Shown here piece by piece: positions 14,875 through 21,678 of a DNA stretch of 24,915 nucleotides. A model generated the notes under the pieces. The model searched no databases and was not told where the DNA came from. It worked only from the letters and a program-made list of their open reading frames with translations. Location of the stretch: positions 1 to 24,915 of IMG/VR virus record IMGVR_UViG_3300020205_000307. One strand, written 5' to 3'. The stretch is from a virus. Positions within the stretch are counted from its first letter, which is position 1. Every line of letters starts with the position of its first letter. The translations under genes were made by a program, and so were the position numbers.

Positions 14875-15865
14875 TGCTTATTAATTTATTATATATAGCA
14901 AATCTTTTGTTATTTATGGTGTGAAGGTTAAAATTAGTATTGCAATATTCAAATAGCTTTTGACCATACTCTGTCCTTGCAGCCTCGTCAAAGGTTAATA
15001 GCTTAATCCATTTATACCAATCTTGTTGGTTGTTAACATAGCAAACAGGCATATTTTTATAAGGATGCACGTTGCTAACAATAGCAGGGTTTTTCTTTGC
15101 GGCAGTCTCTAATACCTTTAAATTAGATTTCATTGCTCCAAACTTATTTTCTACTAAAGGTATAATACTTATGTCCGAATCTGCGTATGCACCCATATAT
15201 TTGCTTACTTCCGAATAGTCATATATAGTTGGATTAAGTTTTAAACCATTAGTAAATACCCCAATCATTCTATCCCAAAGATGCTTTTCCCCTAGATTAT
15301 ATCCTGCTATAATTGTCCTAACAGGGAAATTAATCTTTTTCATTGGGTTGCGCAGGATATCAATATCAGGAACGTGAGTGCCTGACCCTGCCCAAAACAA
15401 CCTGACAATATCGGATTCTAATTTATTGTCTTGAAATTGTTCTTCTCCGTATGGTAAAGCGTTTGGTAATATTTCTACATTAGGATTGTATTTATATATT
15501 TCTTCAGCCAACCTTTCGTGTGTACAAGTGCATAGGTCTGCTACTCGCATATACTCTGTAATAATATCTGTAATGTTGCTTTCTCTATATCTTTGTGCAA
15601 GTATATGTGTTGGTGGCAATATCCAATAATCGTCATTATCGACAACTAACTTAAAGTTATATTTCAACTTCATTTCAACTAATAGCTTTGCATCTGTTGA
15701 TGCTAAAAATCTGTTAAATATTACGATGTCATAGTTATTGTCAAATACTGCCTCGTTAATTGTATCTGTAATAAGGCAATAATCTTTTTGCATATTAACT
15801 AATGGCATCATAATTCTATGATAACCAACCCCACTAAACTTACTTGTTATTGCTAGTATTCTCAT
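14861..15865 (-). CDS. Glycosyltransferase, GT4/GT-B-like
   Basis: A 334-residue protein with a two-Rossmann (GT-B) arrangement. The N-terminal half begins MRILAITSKFSGVGYHRI (about 1-18) and has LVVDNDDYW (73-81) and a helix-rich segment ending in LPNALPYG (about 136-143). The C-terminal half has VRLFWAGSGTH, ISIIPLVENKFGAMKSNLKVLETAA (about 234-258), where a nucleotide-sugar site is usual, and IVSNVHPY. Such enzymes move a sugar from a nucleotide donor; the acceptor is unknown. It sits in a cluster with GT2 and LpxA-like genes and overlaps both neighbours. Confidence 0.75.
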   Translation of the reverse strand: MRILAITSKFSGVGYHRIMMPLVNMQKDYCLITDTINEAVFDNNYDIVIFNRFLASTDAKLLVEMKLKYNFKLVVDNDDYWILPPTHILAQRYRESNITDIITEYMRVADLCTCTHERLAEEIYKYNPNVEILPNALPYGEEQFQDNKLESDIVRLFWAGSGTHVPDIDILRNPMKKINFPVRTIIAGYNLGEKHLWDRMIGVFTNGLKLNPTIYDYSEVSKYMGAYADSDISIIPLVENKFGAMKSNLKVLETAAKKNPAIVSNVHPYKNMPVCYVNNQQDWYKWIKLLTFDEAARTEYGQKLFEYCNTNFNLHTINNKRFAIYNKLISNANN

Positions 15866-16449
15866 AAAGGAATGTAATATGATTTAGTTCTATTAGAATA
15901 GTCTGATACATTTTGATTATGTAAATCCCAAGTCTTTTTAACTAAATCCATCTTGTTATAACCATAGGCATCAATGCCATTTTGTTCTATATGTGTCGCT
16001 TTTGTATTCGGTATAAATTTAGTATGCAATCCTGCTGCTCTGCATCTAGTGCAATAATCTAGGTCTATTGCTCCATATGGGTCTAGTTCTTCATTAAATG
16101 CACCGACCTTATTAATTACCTCTGCCTTGATTGTAAAGTTGCCAATTAAGTCTAGTGAGTCCCCATTAAAACCATCTAAGGGGATTGAGCAAATGCCTAT
16201 TGTATTATCTTCCATATACTCGTTTCTAGTTTGCAACCAATTATTAGGCTCTAATATGTCATTCCCCATAATTGTAACATACTCAACATAGTCATAGTTA
16301 AAATGTCTTAACCCTTTGTTGATTGCATAGGCAATCCCTATTTCATTAACTATGCTTATAAAATCTATATGCTTTCCTGCATTTTTAATGTTAGCAAACA
16401 AAGTATCTGTGTTTCTATCCTGATAGTTTAAATAAATTATTGCATTCAT
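15862..16449 (-). CDS. Glycosyltransferase, GT2-like
   Basis: A 195-residue, short GT-A enzyme. It has IIYLNYQDRNTDTLFANI near the start, GIAYAINKGLRHF (about 38-50), a MGNDILEPNNW segment (about 61-71) standing in for the DXD region, and GAFNEELDPYGAIDLDYCTRCRAAG (about 117-141), the acceptor/catalytic base region of GT2 proteins. TKATHIEQNG closes it. It overlaps the LpxA-like gene upstream and GT4-like gene downstream by 4 bp. It lacks a membrane segment, so is probably soluble. Confidence 0.75.
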   Translation of the reverse strand: MNAIIYLNYQDRNTDTLFANIKNAGKHIDFISIVNEIGIAYAINKGLRHFNYDYVEYVTIMGNDILEPNNWLQTRNEYMEDNTIGICSIPLDGFNGDSLDLIGNFTIKAEVINKVGAFNEELDPYGAIDLDYCTRCRAAGLHTKFIPNTKATHIEQNGIDAYGYNKMDLVKKTWDLHNQNVSDYSNRTKSYYIPL

Positions 16450-16928
16450 CGAGGCTTATTTTCTCCTAATTTTCTTGCAGGTACTCCTGCGTATTTTGTA
16501 AACGCTTTCGATTCTCCCTTAAAAAAAGCACTTGCTCCAATCATACAACCTTCTTGAATTATACTAAATTGATGCAATACTCCGTTAAGTCCTATGTTTG
16601 AATTTTGCATAATAGTAGAATGTCCCCCTATTTTTGCTCCGCAACTAATTGTAACATTATTAAAAATTTTACAATCGTGTCCGATATGTGCGTGTTTCAT
16701 TATAAAACAATTATGCATAATTATTGTATCTTCCGTTGTACCTGCATCTATTGTAACTAAGCCTGTAATAATATTATTGTCCCCTATAAATACTTTGCCT
16801 TTAGGATTATCCCAATACTTTTTGTGTTCTGCAGGGTCGCCTATAATACAATAAGCACCTATGTAATTGTTGTCCCCTAGTACAACATTGTCCCCTATTA
16901 TTGCGGTTGGGTGTATATAATTAGCCAT
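16446..16928 (-). CDS. LpxA-like hexapeptide acyltransferase
   Basis: The start is best placed at ATG 16928 (MANYIHPTAIIGDNV), which overlaps the upstream stop by 8 bp; a GTG at 16949 would only add residues read in frame through that gene's end. The 160 residues form hexapeptide repeats of a left-handed beta helix. HAHIGHDC has the His of the LpxA active site and VLHQFSII matches its conserved 'VHQF' turn. LpxA puts an acyl chain on UDP-GlcNAc; here the C-terminal helical domain is absent, so the substrate may differ. Genes for sugar transfer follow. Confidence 0.8.
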   Translation of the reverse strand: MANYIHPTAIIGDNVVLGDNNYIGAYCIIGDPAEHKKYWDNPKGKVFIGDNNIITGLVTIDAGTTEDTIIMHNCFIMKHAHIGHDCKIFNNVTISCGAKIGGHSTIMQNSNIGLNGVLHQFSIIQEGCMIGASAFFKGESKAFTKYAGVPARKLGENKPR

Positions 16929-17193
16929 CTGTTTTTGGTTTGCGACCACGCTTTTTTGGTTCTAAAAGGTTTTCTATTGGTAAACTATTATAGTATTTGT
17001 ATAATCTTACAACCATATCCATACGGCAGTTGCCGCACCAAATTGTTAATATAAAATTAGGGTCAATATATTTTCTGTATATTGCCTCGTATGTCTTCAT
17101 AATCGACAAATCTAAGTTTCTAAGGTAACCGCTTTGTGAGGTTTCGTAATTGTTATAATGCTCTTGCAGGTATAATCTATCGACTAATTCCAT
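16921..17193 (-). CDS. Hypothetical protein with basic AT-hook-like tail
   Basis: A 90-residue protein. The N-terminus is hydrophilic and helical; ILTIWCGNCRMDMVVRLYKYYNSL (about 48-71) includes a CxxC pair; the C-terminus ends KKRGRKPKTDG, an AT-hook-like RGRKP motif that may bind AT-rich DNA. Only one CxxC is present, so any metal site would need a second molecule. It lies upstream of the acyltransferase and overlaps both neighbours. Not recognised. Confidence 0.55.
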   Translation of the reverse strand: MELVDRLYLQEHYNNYETSQSGYLRNLDLSIMKTYEAIYRKYIDPNFILTIWCGNCRMDMVVRLYKYYNSLPIENLLEPKKRGRKPKTDG

Positions 17194-17423
17194 ATCTTAT
17201 AAATTAAAGTTTCAACAATAGATGCCATAAAGCCTGATATAAATAAAACACTTGCTATGTTTACAATTAATTCAGGTGCGAAATACAATATAATCGCAAT
17301 CCACGAAGCCAAGCAACTTCCGCAACTGAAAGGCTTGAAATCGAGTCCCCATTTACGATGCAGGTTGTGGATAGTATTAAAAAATAATGATGCACAGATA
17401 CTTGTTAAAATTATTTGAATCAT
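17184..17423 (-). CDS. Small membrane protein, 79 residues
   Basis: Two or three hydrophobic stretches are visible: IILTSICASLFFNTI (about 3-17), ASWIAIILYFAPELIVNIASVLFI (about 39-62) and a further hydrophobic end. FSCGSCLASW (about 32-41) has a CxxC before the second helix. A stop-start overlap joins it to the sigma-like gene (4 bp) and to the next gene (10 bp). It may be an inner-membrane protein of the phage's host-takeover set; no family is recognised. Confidence 0.5.
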   Translation of the reverse strand: MIQIILTSICASLFFNTIHNLHRKWGLDFKPFSCGSCLASWIAIILYFAPELIVNIASVLFISGFMASIVETLIYKIWN

Positions 17424-17902
17424 TTTCGAATGTATTTTTTTAGTTCAGTTTTAGTTTGTTTTAAAGTTCTTATGATTGACATATATGGAATCCCTGTTTG
17501 TCTGCTTAACTCCTTTGCATTCTTGTTAAAGTCAAAAGTATATAGCCTTAATATTTCCTTTTGATACCAATGTAGCTTTTCTATTCCATTCTCCATAAGA
17601 CTTATAATGCAATTATCTTCTACCTCTGCTACCTCTTTACCATTGTATTCTGTGTAATTCCTGTACTTCTTCCAAAATTGACTTCTATCTGACTTAATCA
17701 TATTTAGCATAGTCCTAACTATGTAAAATCTAATTTCGCCTCTTTCGTATAAACCAAATAGCTTTTCTTCAGGCATTTCTAATAACACTAAAAACACTTC
17801 TACCTTTAAATCATACTGCAATTCTTCAGGCTGCATTTTTGCAAAAGCCTGATTTACTTCATCATTAAGCCAATATTGCTCTATAATTTTATTTTTGTCC
17901 AT
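17420..17902 (-). CDS. Sigma-70-like / HTH transcription protein
   Basis: A 160-residue protein with an order resembling a small sigma factor. An N-terminal helical part (VEVFLVLLEMPEEKLFGLYERGEIRFYIVRTMLNMIKSD, about 34-72) resembles region 2. A C-terminal HTH (NAKELSRQTGIPYMSIIRTLKQTKTELKKYI, about 127-157) resembles region 4. If it redirects host RNA polymerase it is a candidate to read the phage's GGATAAG/TATATTTG promoters; that is a guess. A plain HTH regulator is the alternative. It overlaps VRR-NUC by 22 bp. Confidence 0.55.
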   Translation of the reverse strand: MDKNKIIEQYWLNDEVNQAFAKMQPEELQYDLKVEVFLVLLEMPEEKLFGLYERGEIRFYIVRTMLNMIKSDRSQFWKKYRNYTEYNGKEVAEVEDNCIISLMENGIEKLHWYQKEILRLYTFDFNKNAKELSRQTGIPYMSIIRTLKQTKTELKKYIRK

Positions 17903-18195
17903 TCCACAAATGCAGGTTTGTTATCTATTTCTGTACAAATATAGACAATTCCACCACATTTGTGTATATCTTCTAACCTTTCTTTTTGTTCAGGACTTAA
18001 CTTGTCGCCTATCTTTTTAACTTCTACTGCAACATATCTGCCTGAAGATGTATAACCTTGTAAGTCTGCCCATCCTTTTTGTATTGTTCCTTTACGCTTT
18101 CCGTATGGAATATTATTAACTCTATTTAATCTGTAACCTACATATTCTAGGTTTCTTTTTGCCCATTTTGTAAGGTCGTTTGCTGATATGTCCAT
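17881..18195 (-). CDS. VRR-NUC domain nuclease
   Basis: A 104-residue protein matching the standalone VRR-NUC fold of the PD-(D/E)xK group. GWADLQG provides the catalytic Asp (D44), VAVEVKK the ExK pair (E58, K60) and KLSPEQKERLEDIHKCGGIVYIC the trailing Gln-containing helix and strand. Phage VRR-NUC proteins resolve branched DNA or act in recombination. Its location among replication and recombination genes fits. Start chosen at ATG 18195, inside the end of the preceding ORF. Confidence 0.8.
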   Translation of the reverse strand: MDISANDLTKWAKRNLEYVGYRLNRVNNIPYGKRKGTIQKGWADLQGYTSSGRYVAVEVKKIGDKLSPEQKERLEDIHKCGGIVYICTEIDNKPAFVEWTKIKL

Positions 18196-18353
18196 AATAA
18201 TTCGTAAAATTGTTTTTTAAAGGTAAGCCTATTTATTCCATCAATAGCATCTTGTCTTGTTGGATAGCAATCAAAAAAGTTAATTGTATAACAATATTTA
18301 AGGCTACCACAATAAGTGTACTTAACCTGAAAAACCCTCAAAGTATTTTGCAA
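18147..18353 (-). CDS. Hypothetical protein, up to 68 residues, start uncertain
   Basis: The frame has no ATG before its core; the longest version starts at TTG 18353 and another TTG lies at 18341. The product VFQVKYTYCGSLKYCYTINF then YPTRQDAIDGINRLTFKKQ looks like a small alpha/beta protein, with a Tyr/Cys-rich strand pair and one helix. It overlaps the upstream gene by 20-32 bp and VRR-NUC by 49 bp. Amino-acid make-up supports a real protein despite the non-ATG start. Not recognised. Confidence 0.45.
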   Translation of the reverse strand: MQNTLRVFQVKYTYCGSLKYCYTINFFDCYPTRQDAIDGINRLTFKKQFYELLWTYQQTTLQNGQKET

Positions 18354-19062
18354 GTGCTAATTTTTTACATTGTTTATCTATAAAATCTGCGTCTAATGTA
18401 TTGCGTTTAAATTCAGTGTACTCTTTACCAAACAATTTGCTTGATTTTTGTAGGTTATCTTCCTTAACTATTGCAATTATTTCTAGTATTTCCTTAGGCT
18501 CTATCTTTAACCTTCCATTTTTTATAAGAATATTAAATACCCTGTCTGCGTTAAATATCCTATTGTAGTCAATCTTAGGCGAATTTAACCACTCTGTTTG
18601 TGTAAATAGGACTATCTCTTCGTCTGTTAATTTAGGAGGCTCAATTTCGTTAACAATGTGTTTTGTCATTTTTCTTACTTCGTTTGCTTTTTTTGTATAT
18701 GCTGCTATAACCTGACCTATAAACTTTGGACTAAACTTTTCGTAGTGTTCTACTGAACAATCTAACTTCCCTTGTACTGCCATTTTAAATGCTATAACAA
18801 ATTCTTCTATTGTGTACTTAGGATAGCTTGACCTAATAAAATCTTCTATAACCATAAACTCTTCCTTTTCAGGATACCTTGTCATTCCGAGCAAAGTAAA
18901 TATGTATGCTAAATTTTCTTTTAGCGTAATAGGGGATACTAGATTTAGCTTTTGCCCTTTAAATGCTTTAGCTATTTCGTTATCAACTATTAACCCATTG
19001 TTTGAGGTTGTCCATTCGTTGCTGACTTGTAGTGCCTGACTTAAGTGCTTTTGTATTTCCAT
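18322..19062 (-). CDS. Hypothetical protein, probable replication accessory factor
   Basis: A 246-residue, mostly helical protein following the winged-helix replication gene and overlapping it by 80 bp. Helix-rich blocks include LAYIFTLLGMTRYPEKEEFMVIEDFIRSSYPKYTIEEFVIAFK (about 51-93) and FSPKFIGQVIAAYTKKANEVRKM (about 110-132). There is no Walker motif, so it is not a helicase or an AAA loader. Position after an initiator-like gene suggests a helicase-loading or similar replication role, by analogy with lambda O-P and related gene pairs. This is inference only. Confidence 0.5.
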   Translation of the reverse strand: MEIQKHLSQALQVSNEWTTSNNGLIVDNEIAKAFKGQKLNLVSPITLKENLAYIFTLLGMTRYPEKEEFMVIEDFIRSSYPKYTIEEFVIAFKMAVQGKLDCSVEHYEKFSPKFIGQVIAAYTKKANEVRKMTKHIVNEIEPPKLTDEEIVLFTQTEWLNSPKIDYNRIFNADRVFNILIKNGRLKIEPKEILEIIAIVKEDNLQKSSKLFGKEYTEFKRNTLDADFIDKQCKKLALAKYFEGFSG

Positions 19063-19609
19063 ATCTGTTGGTGTTTTTATTCCAAGTATTTATTCTTCTT
19101 TTTATGTCAAAAAACTTTTCGCATTGAAATCTTAGTTTGCCTTTTGCGTTTGGCTCTGACCAATATTCTAAAAATTCTTCGTAGTTATTAGCTAGTATTT
19201 CCTTAAATGGAATTAATAATTTTTCGAAGTCCTCTTTATATATATGTGTATTATTAAATATTGTATTATTATCCTTCGCCTTTTCCGAATACCCCCCTTC
19301 GGTTTTCCGAGTACCCCTATTCGGTATTCCGAATACCTTATTTGTTTTTAGTATTCTCATTTTTACCTGCAATCCTTCGTAAATTAATTTGCTAGTTATG
19401 TACTTTTTTTCTACTAGGCTACTAACTATTTCGCTAATCCTAGATGCGCTTAGATTAAAAAAATCTGCAAAGTATTGATTTGATGCGTAACATCCTTCTG
19501 CGTTGTCAAGGCTATTAATTTCTACTAATAATAGCTTTTCCATCCAAGTTAAGTCCTTGTCAATCCAAACTTCTTTTGGTATCCAAACTCCTTTAAAATC
19601 TCTGTTCAT
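18983..19609 (-). CDS. Winged-helix replication initiator / replisome organizer candidate
   Basis: The start is taken at ATG 19609 (MNRDFKGVWIPKEVWIDK), giving 208 residues; a TTG at 19627 would add six residues of homopolymeric sequence. The N-terminal winged helix has DLTWMEKLLLVEINSLDNAEGCYASNQYFADFFNLSASRISEIVSSLVEKKYI (about 18-70), the pattern of phage replisome organisers. A Gly/Arg-rich linker (about 90-110) is coded by three 22-bp DNA repeats and followed by an AT-rich stretch. A basic, Trp-containing C-terminal part follows. The arrangement resembles lambda O, which binds iterons inside its own gene. Confidence 0.65.
   Translation of the reverse strand: MNRDFKGVWIPKEVWIDKDLTWMEKLLLVEINSLDNAEGCYASNQYFADFFNLSASRISEIVSSLVEKKYITSKLIYEGLQVKMRILKTNKVFGIPNRGTRKTEGGYSEKAKDNNTIFNNTHIYKEDFEKLLIPFKEILANNYEEFLEYWSEPNAKGKLRFQCEKFFDIKRRINTWNKNTNRYGNTKALKSGTTSQQRMDNLKQWVNS
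19235..19272. other. AT-rich stretch next to the iterons (candidate unwinding element)
   Basis: Only three of these 38 positions are G or C, which is extreme even here. It directly follows the third 22-bp repeat when read in the coding direction, the position of the unwinding element in lambda-type origins. It encodes NTIFNNTHIY of the replication protein, so some AT bias could come from codon choice. Confidence 0.45.
19272..19337. repeat. Three tandem 22-bp iterons inside the replication gene
   Basis: Units lie at 19272-19293, 19294-19315 and 19316-19337 with no gaps. Each ends TTTTCCGARTACC or TATTCCGAATACC on the plus strand, and the two right-hand units share 18 of 22 bases. Unit 19316-19337 holds a perfect dyad, TATTCGG-TATT-CCGAATA. 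Since 22 is not a multiple of three, the copies are read in three frames, so repetition is kept at DNA level. GC content is far above the surroundings. Confidence 0.75.
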
Positions 19610-19632
19610 AAAAAAAATAGGGTTCAAGCCTT

Positions 19633-19651
19633 CCGCAGGTCGTATCTGCGG
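19633..19651 (-). promoter_or_regulatory. Hairpin in the leader of the replication gene
   Basis: On the minus strand CCGCAG (19651-19646) pairs perfectly with CTGCGG (19638-19633) around a seven-base loop. The ATG at 19609 follows after AAGGCTTGAACCCTA and T8. The U-run is about 15 bases from the stem, so this is not a standard intrinsic terminator. It could be a leader structure controlling the initiator, or a weak terminator after the DnaA-like gene. Confidence 0.4.
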
Positions 19652-19704
19652 TTGACTCTCCCCCTAATGTATTTGTAATTACTATATACGACATAGTAGT
19701 TGTT

Positions 19705-20130
19705 TTATTTTGACAAATATAGCGCATATTCATCTAATTCTTCACATAATTGAATTATTTTTTCTTTAAACCAATCTTCTGTTTTCATAATGTCACTACA
19801 TTTTTTAATTGAGTAGTGGACTGTAGTGTGGTCGCTAACACCTATGTATTTAGATATTTCGCTAAGACTTAACCTAGTGTAAATTCTAAGTAAATATGCG
19901 GCTGCTTGTCTTCCGAAGATAGTGCTTTGTTTTCTATCTTGATTCTTTACGCTAGTGTTAAAAACATCTTCGACTAATTGTACAATCCTTTCAGGTTTTA
20001 GGGTCTTGTCGGTTATAGGTATTTTAATGTCGTCAAATATAATACCTTCCCTTGCCATAATCTTATGTAAAAAATTGTAGCTATCTTTTTGCATCTTGTA
20101 TGCTGCAAATATTTCTTCTTTTGTTGTCAT
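19705..20130 (-). CDS. Orphan DnaA domain IV protein
   Basis: A 141-residue protein whose C-terminal two thirds match the DNA-binding domain of DnaA. It has KPERIVQLVEDVFNTSVKNQ (about 46-65), the basic segment RKQSTIFGRQAAAYLLRIYT (66-85), and LSLSEISKYIGVSDHTTVHYSIKK (87-110) with the DnaA signature DHTTVHYSIKK. The AAA+ ATPase and helicase-loading domains are absent. It may bind origin or operator DNA with TTATCC-type sequence and recruit or compete with host DnaA. It sits next to the replication initiator gene. Gene length is complete: ATG to stop. Confidence 0.85.
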   Translation of the reverse strand: MTTKEEIFAAYKMQKDSYNFLHKIMAREGIIFDDIKIPITDKTLKPERIVQLVEDVFNTSVKNQDRKQSTIFGRQAAAYLLRIYTRLSLSEISKYIGVSDHTTVHYSIKKCSDIMKTEDWFKEKIIQLCEELDEYALYLSK

Positions 20131-20132
20131 AA

Positions 20133-20321
20133 TTAAAATTCTAAATCGTCTTTGGGTTTGTAATTGTCTTCATAAATTTGATAATCAGGCTGATTTGATT
20201 CAGGCTTTTTAAATGTGTTCTTCCACATATTATACTTTTTACCTTCGATTGTAAAGTTAATTACTTCGCCTTTTGGAGTTGTTTTAAGCCAAGCTCCGTA
20301 CTTCTTTTTTTCTTCTGACAT
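20133..20321 (-). CDS. Hypothetical small protein, 62 residues
   Basis: A hydrophilic protein beginning MSEEKKKYGAWLKTTPKGEV, with VINFTIEGKKYNMWKNTFKK (about 20-39) and an acidic end KPDYQ/EDNYKPKDDLEF-like tail. Strand-turn-strand with GK and W suggests a small beta fold, and the acidic tail recalls single-strand binding proteins, but the match is too weak to name it. It lies two bases upstream of the DnaA-like gene and overlaps the HTH gene stop by one base. Confidence 0.55.
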   Translation of the reverse strand: MSEEKKKYGAWLKTTPKGEVINFTIEGKKYNMWKNTFKKPESNQPDYQIYEDNYKPKDDLEF

Positions 20322-20533
20322 TACTTCTTAGTTTTAATTAATGAATATTTAGCTACAAATTTAGGCTTATTTTTACTGCCTACGTTTACTCTTTCCGAAA
20401 GAATATTGTGCCCTTCGTCTTTAAGATTAAATACTAATGCGGCTAATCTTAATGTTCCATATTTTTTTAATGCCACTAATGGAGTAAGTGGTTCTCTTTT
20501 AAGGTGATTAAGCACCTGCGTTTGTTGGCTCAT
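20321..20533 (-). CDS. Helix-turn-helix protein, 70 residues
   Basis: MSQQTQVLNHLKREPLTPLV followed by ALKKYGTLRLAALVFNLKDEG and a basic end fits a small winged HTH often seen in phages (VLxHL, then 'YGxxRLAAxIxxLxxxG'). It could regulate early genes or help at the origin. The C-terminal wing has NVGSKNKPKFVAKYSL. It overlaps the previous gene by 26 bp. The family match is by pattern. Confidence 0.7.
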   Translation of the reverse strand: MSQQTQVLNHLKREPLTPLVALKKYGTLRLAALVFNLKDEGHNILSERVNVGSKNKPKFVAKYSLIKTKK

Positions 20534-20705
20534 TTTGTTTGTTTTTAATTTTAGAAAAATCGTAATCGTTATTTAGTGAATGATGATAATTGCTATTGCT
20601 TTTGTAGTTTGATGATACATTTAGCATCCTTACCCATTGATTAAATGATGGTTTTTCTTTTGGTAAAGCTATTCTGCTTATTTTAATTCCCCATTTATTT
20701 TCCAT
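20508..20705 (-). CDS. Hypothetical protein, 65 residues
   Basis: The N-terminus (MENKWGIKISRIALPKEKPSF) may form a small strand pair; then comes NQWVRMLNVSSNY and a Ser/Asn/Tyr/His-rich tail that looks disordered. It starts one base after the ERF stop region (20707) and overlaps the HTH gene. The composition is like other phage early proteins. No family was recognised. Confidence 0.45.
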   Translation of the reverse strand: MENKWGIKISRIALPKEKPSFNQWVRMLNVSSNYKSNSNYHHSLNNDYDFSKIKNKQNEPTNAGA

Positions 20706-20706
20706 A

Positions 20707-21252
20707 TTATTTAGTTTGATTTGCTAAAAGAATTTTTAATGCCTTTTCGTATTGCTCTATTTTAGTATAGCTTTCAATCTTTAAGGCTTGTTTAATTTTA
20801 GTATTTTCATCAAATGGCGCTGCCTCTAATAATGTAATTAGATACAACCTTTTGTCATCGCCTAGTTCGTCTTGATGATTGTTAGTAGCATCTGAATCTT
20901 TGGTATCATCTATTGCTAATAGACCATTTAATGCGTACTTCCTAGCGTAACTTGATGCGCTCCCTGTTATTTGTGCTGAATCCATCCCCTTCTTGACTTC
21001 CTCTTCCCTTGCCCAACCGCTTACGCTAATGCTATCGTCTGTGCCATCTAAAAGTGTAGCGGTTGCTTTAACATAAATCCTGTCTCCTACTTGTACTACT
21101 TCGTCTGTAATTACTAATGCAGTTCCGTACTTGCTTAGAATTGGCTTTACGGCTTCTACAATGTCTTCTGCGCTTCGGTACTTGTACTTACCAAATGCGT
21201 TTGTTTGGTTTTTAGGTGCTTTTAATTCGGCTTGAATTTTTACTAAGTTCAT
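20707..21252 (-). CDS. erf: ERF-family single-strand annealing protein
   Basis: A 181-residue recombinase of the ERF group. GKYKYRSAEDIVEAVKPIL (21-39), GDRIYVKATATLLDG (56-70) and KKGMDSAQITGSASSYARKY (87-106), then ALNGLLAIDD, form the conserved core. Proteins of this kind coat and anneal single strands in recombination and circularisation of phage DNA. The C-terminal 60 residues are variable, as usual. The leader CAAACACT directly before ATG is the same as at 8038. Expected partners in the window are the 3'-5' exonuclease and VRR-NUC. Confidence 0.9.
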   Translation of the reverse strand: MNLVKIQAELKAPKNQTNAFGKYKYRSAEDIVEAVKPILSKYGTALVITDEVVQVGDRIYVKATATLLDGTDDSISVSGWAREEEVKKGMDSAQITGSASSYARKYALNGLLAIDDTKDSDATNNHQDELGDDKRLYLITLLEAAPFDENTKIKQALKIESYTKIEQYEKALKILLANQTK

Positions 21253-21267
21253 AGTGTTTGTTTTTGT

Positions 21268-21510
21268 TTATTGATAATCGTTAAATTCGAAATACTCTCT
21301 TTGGTCGTCTAATCTTATAAATTTTGTATGCTTGATTGTACTTTTAGGTTGTTCTAATAATTTAGGACAATGTTTTAGCTTGTATTCTTTTAATTCTTTC
21401 CAAGCCTTTTGCATATTATTATAATGCCTATCTATGCTAAATTCATTACTTTTATTGTATTGCCATTTAGACGTTGTATATTCTAGTTGTAGCTTTTCTA
21501 GTTGTGTCAT
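21268..21510 (-). CDS. Hypothetical protein, 80 residues
   Basis: Starts MTQLEKLQLEYTTSKWQYNK and continues as a charged helical protein (MQKAWKELKEYKLKHCPKLL, about 33-52) with an acidic Phe/Tyr-rich end. The start overlaps the stop of the 45-residue gene by one base (TAATG). The first residues MTQxEKLQ are shared with that gene. It lies upstream of ERF in the early operon. Not recognised. Confidence 0.55.
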   Translation of the reverse strand: MTQLEKLQLEYTTSKWQYNKSNEFSIDRHYNNMQKAWKELKEYKLKHCPKLLEQPKSTIKHTKFIRLDDQREYFEFNDYQ

Positions 21511-21647
21511 TATAGTTTATTTAATGCGTTTCCGTAATCTATTACTGCTTTAATTGTAACTGCAACGGGATTTTCTTTGTCTTCAAATGCCTCGTATTGC
21601 TTAATTAAGGTGTCAATAAAAAATTGTAATTTTTCGGTTTGTGTCAT
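21510..21647 (-). CDS. Small protein, 45 residues, first gene of the early leftward operon
   Basis: ATG at 21647, stop TAA at 21512-21510. The product is MTQTEKLQFFIDTLIKQYEA followed by FEDKENPVAVTIKAVIDYGNALNKL: an acidic helical protein. It is the first gene after the control region and its minus-strand promoter, and is coupled by TAATG to the 80-residue gene. Its start resembles the start of that gene. Function unknown. Confidence 0.55.
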   Translation of the reverse strand: MTQTEKLQFFIDTLIKQYEAFEDKENPVAVTIKAVIDYGNALNKL

Positions 21648-21678
21648 TTGTTATAATTTTTGGTTTTTAATTATAACA

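Noticed and set aside
16929-16949. GTG start extending the LpxA-like protein by seven residues
   Set aside because: The extra residues read through the end of the preceding gene, while the ATG at 16928 gives the usual start of the family and a normal short overlap.
19619-19630. GGTTCAAGCC resembling a tRNA T-loop
   Set aside because: The flanking bases do not pair as a T-stem and no acceptor, D or anticodon arms can be built; the nearby pairing is the simple CCGCAG/CTGCGG hairpin.
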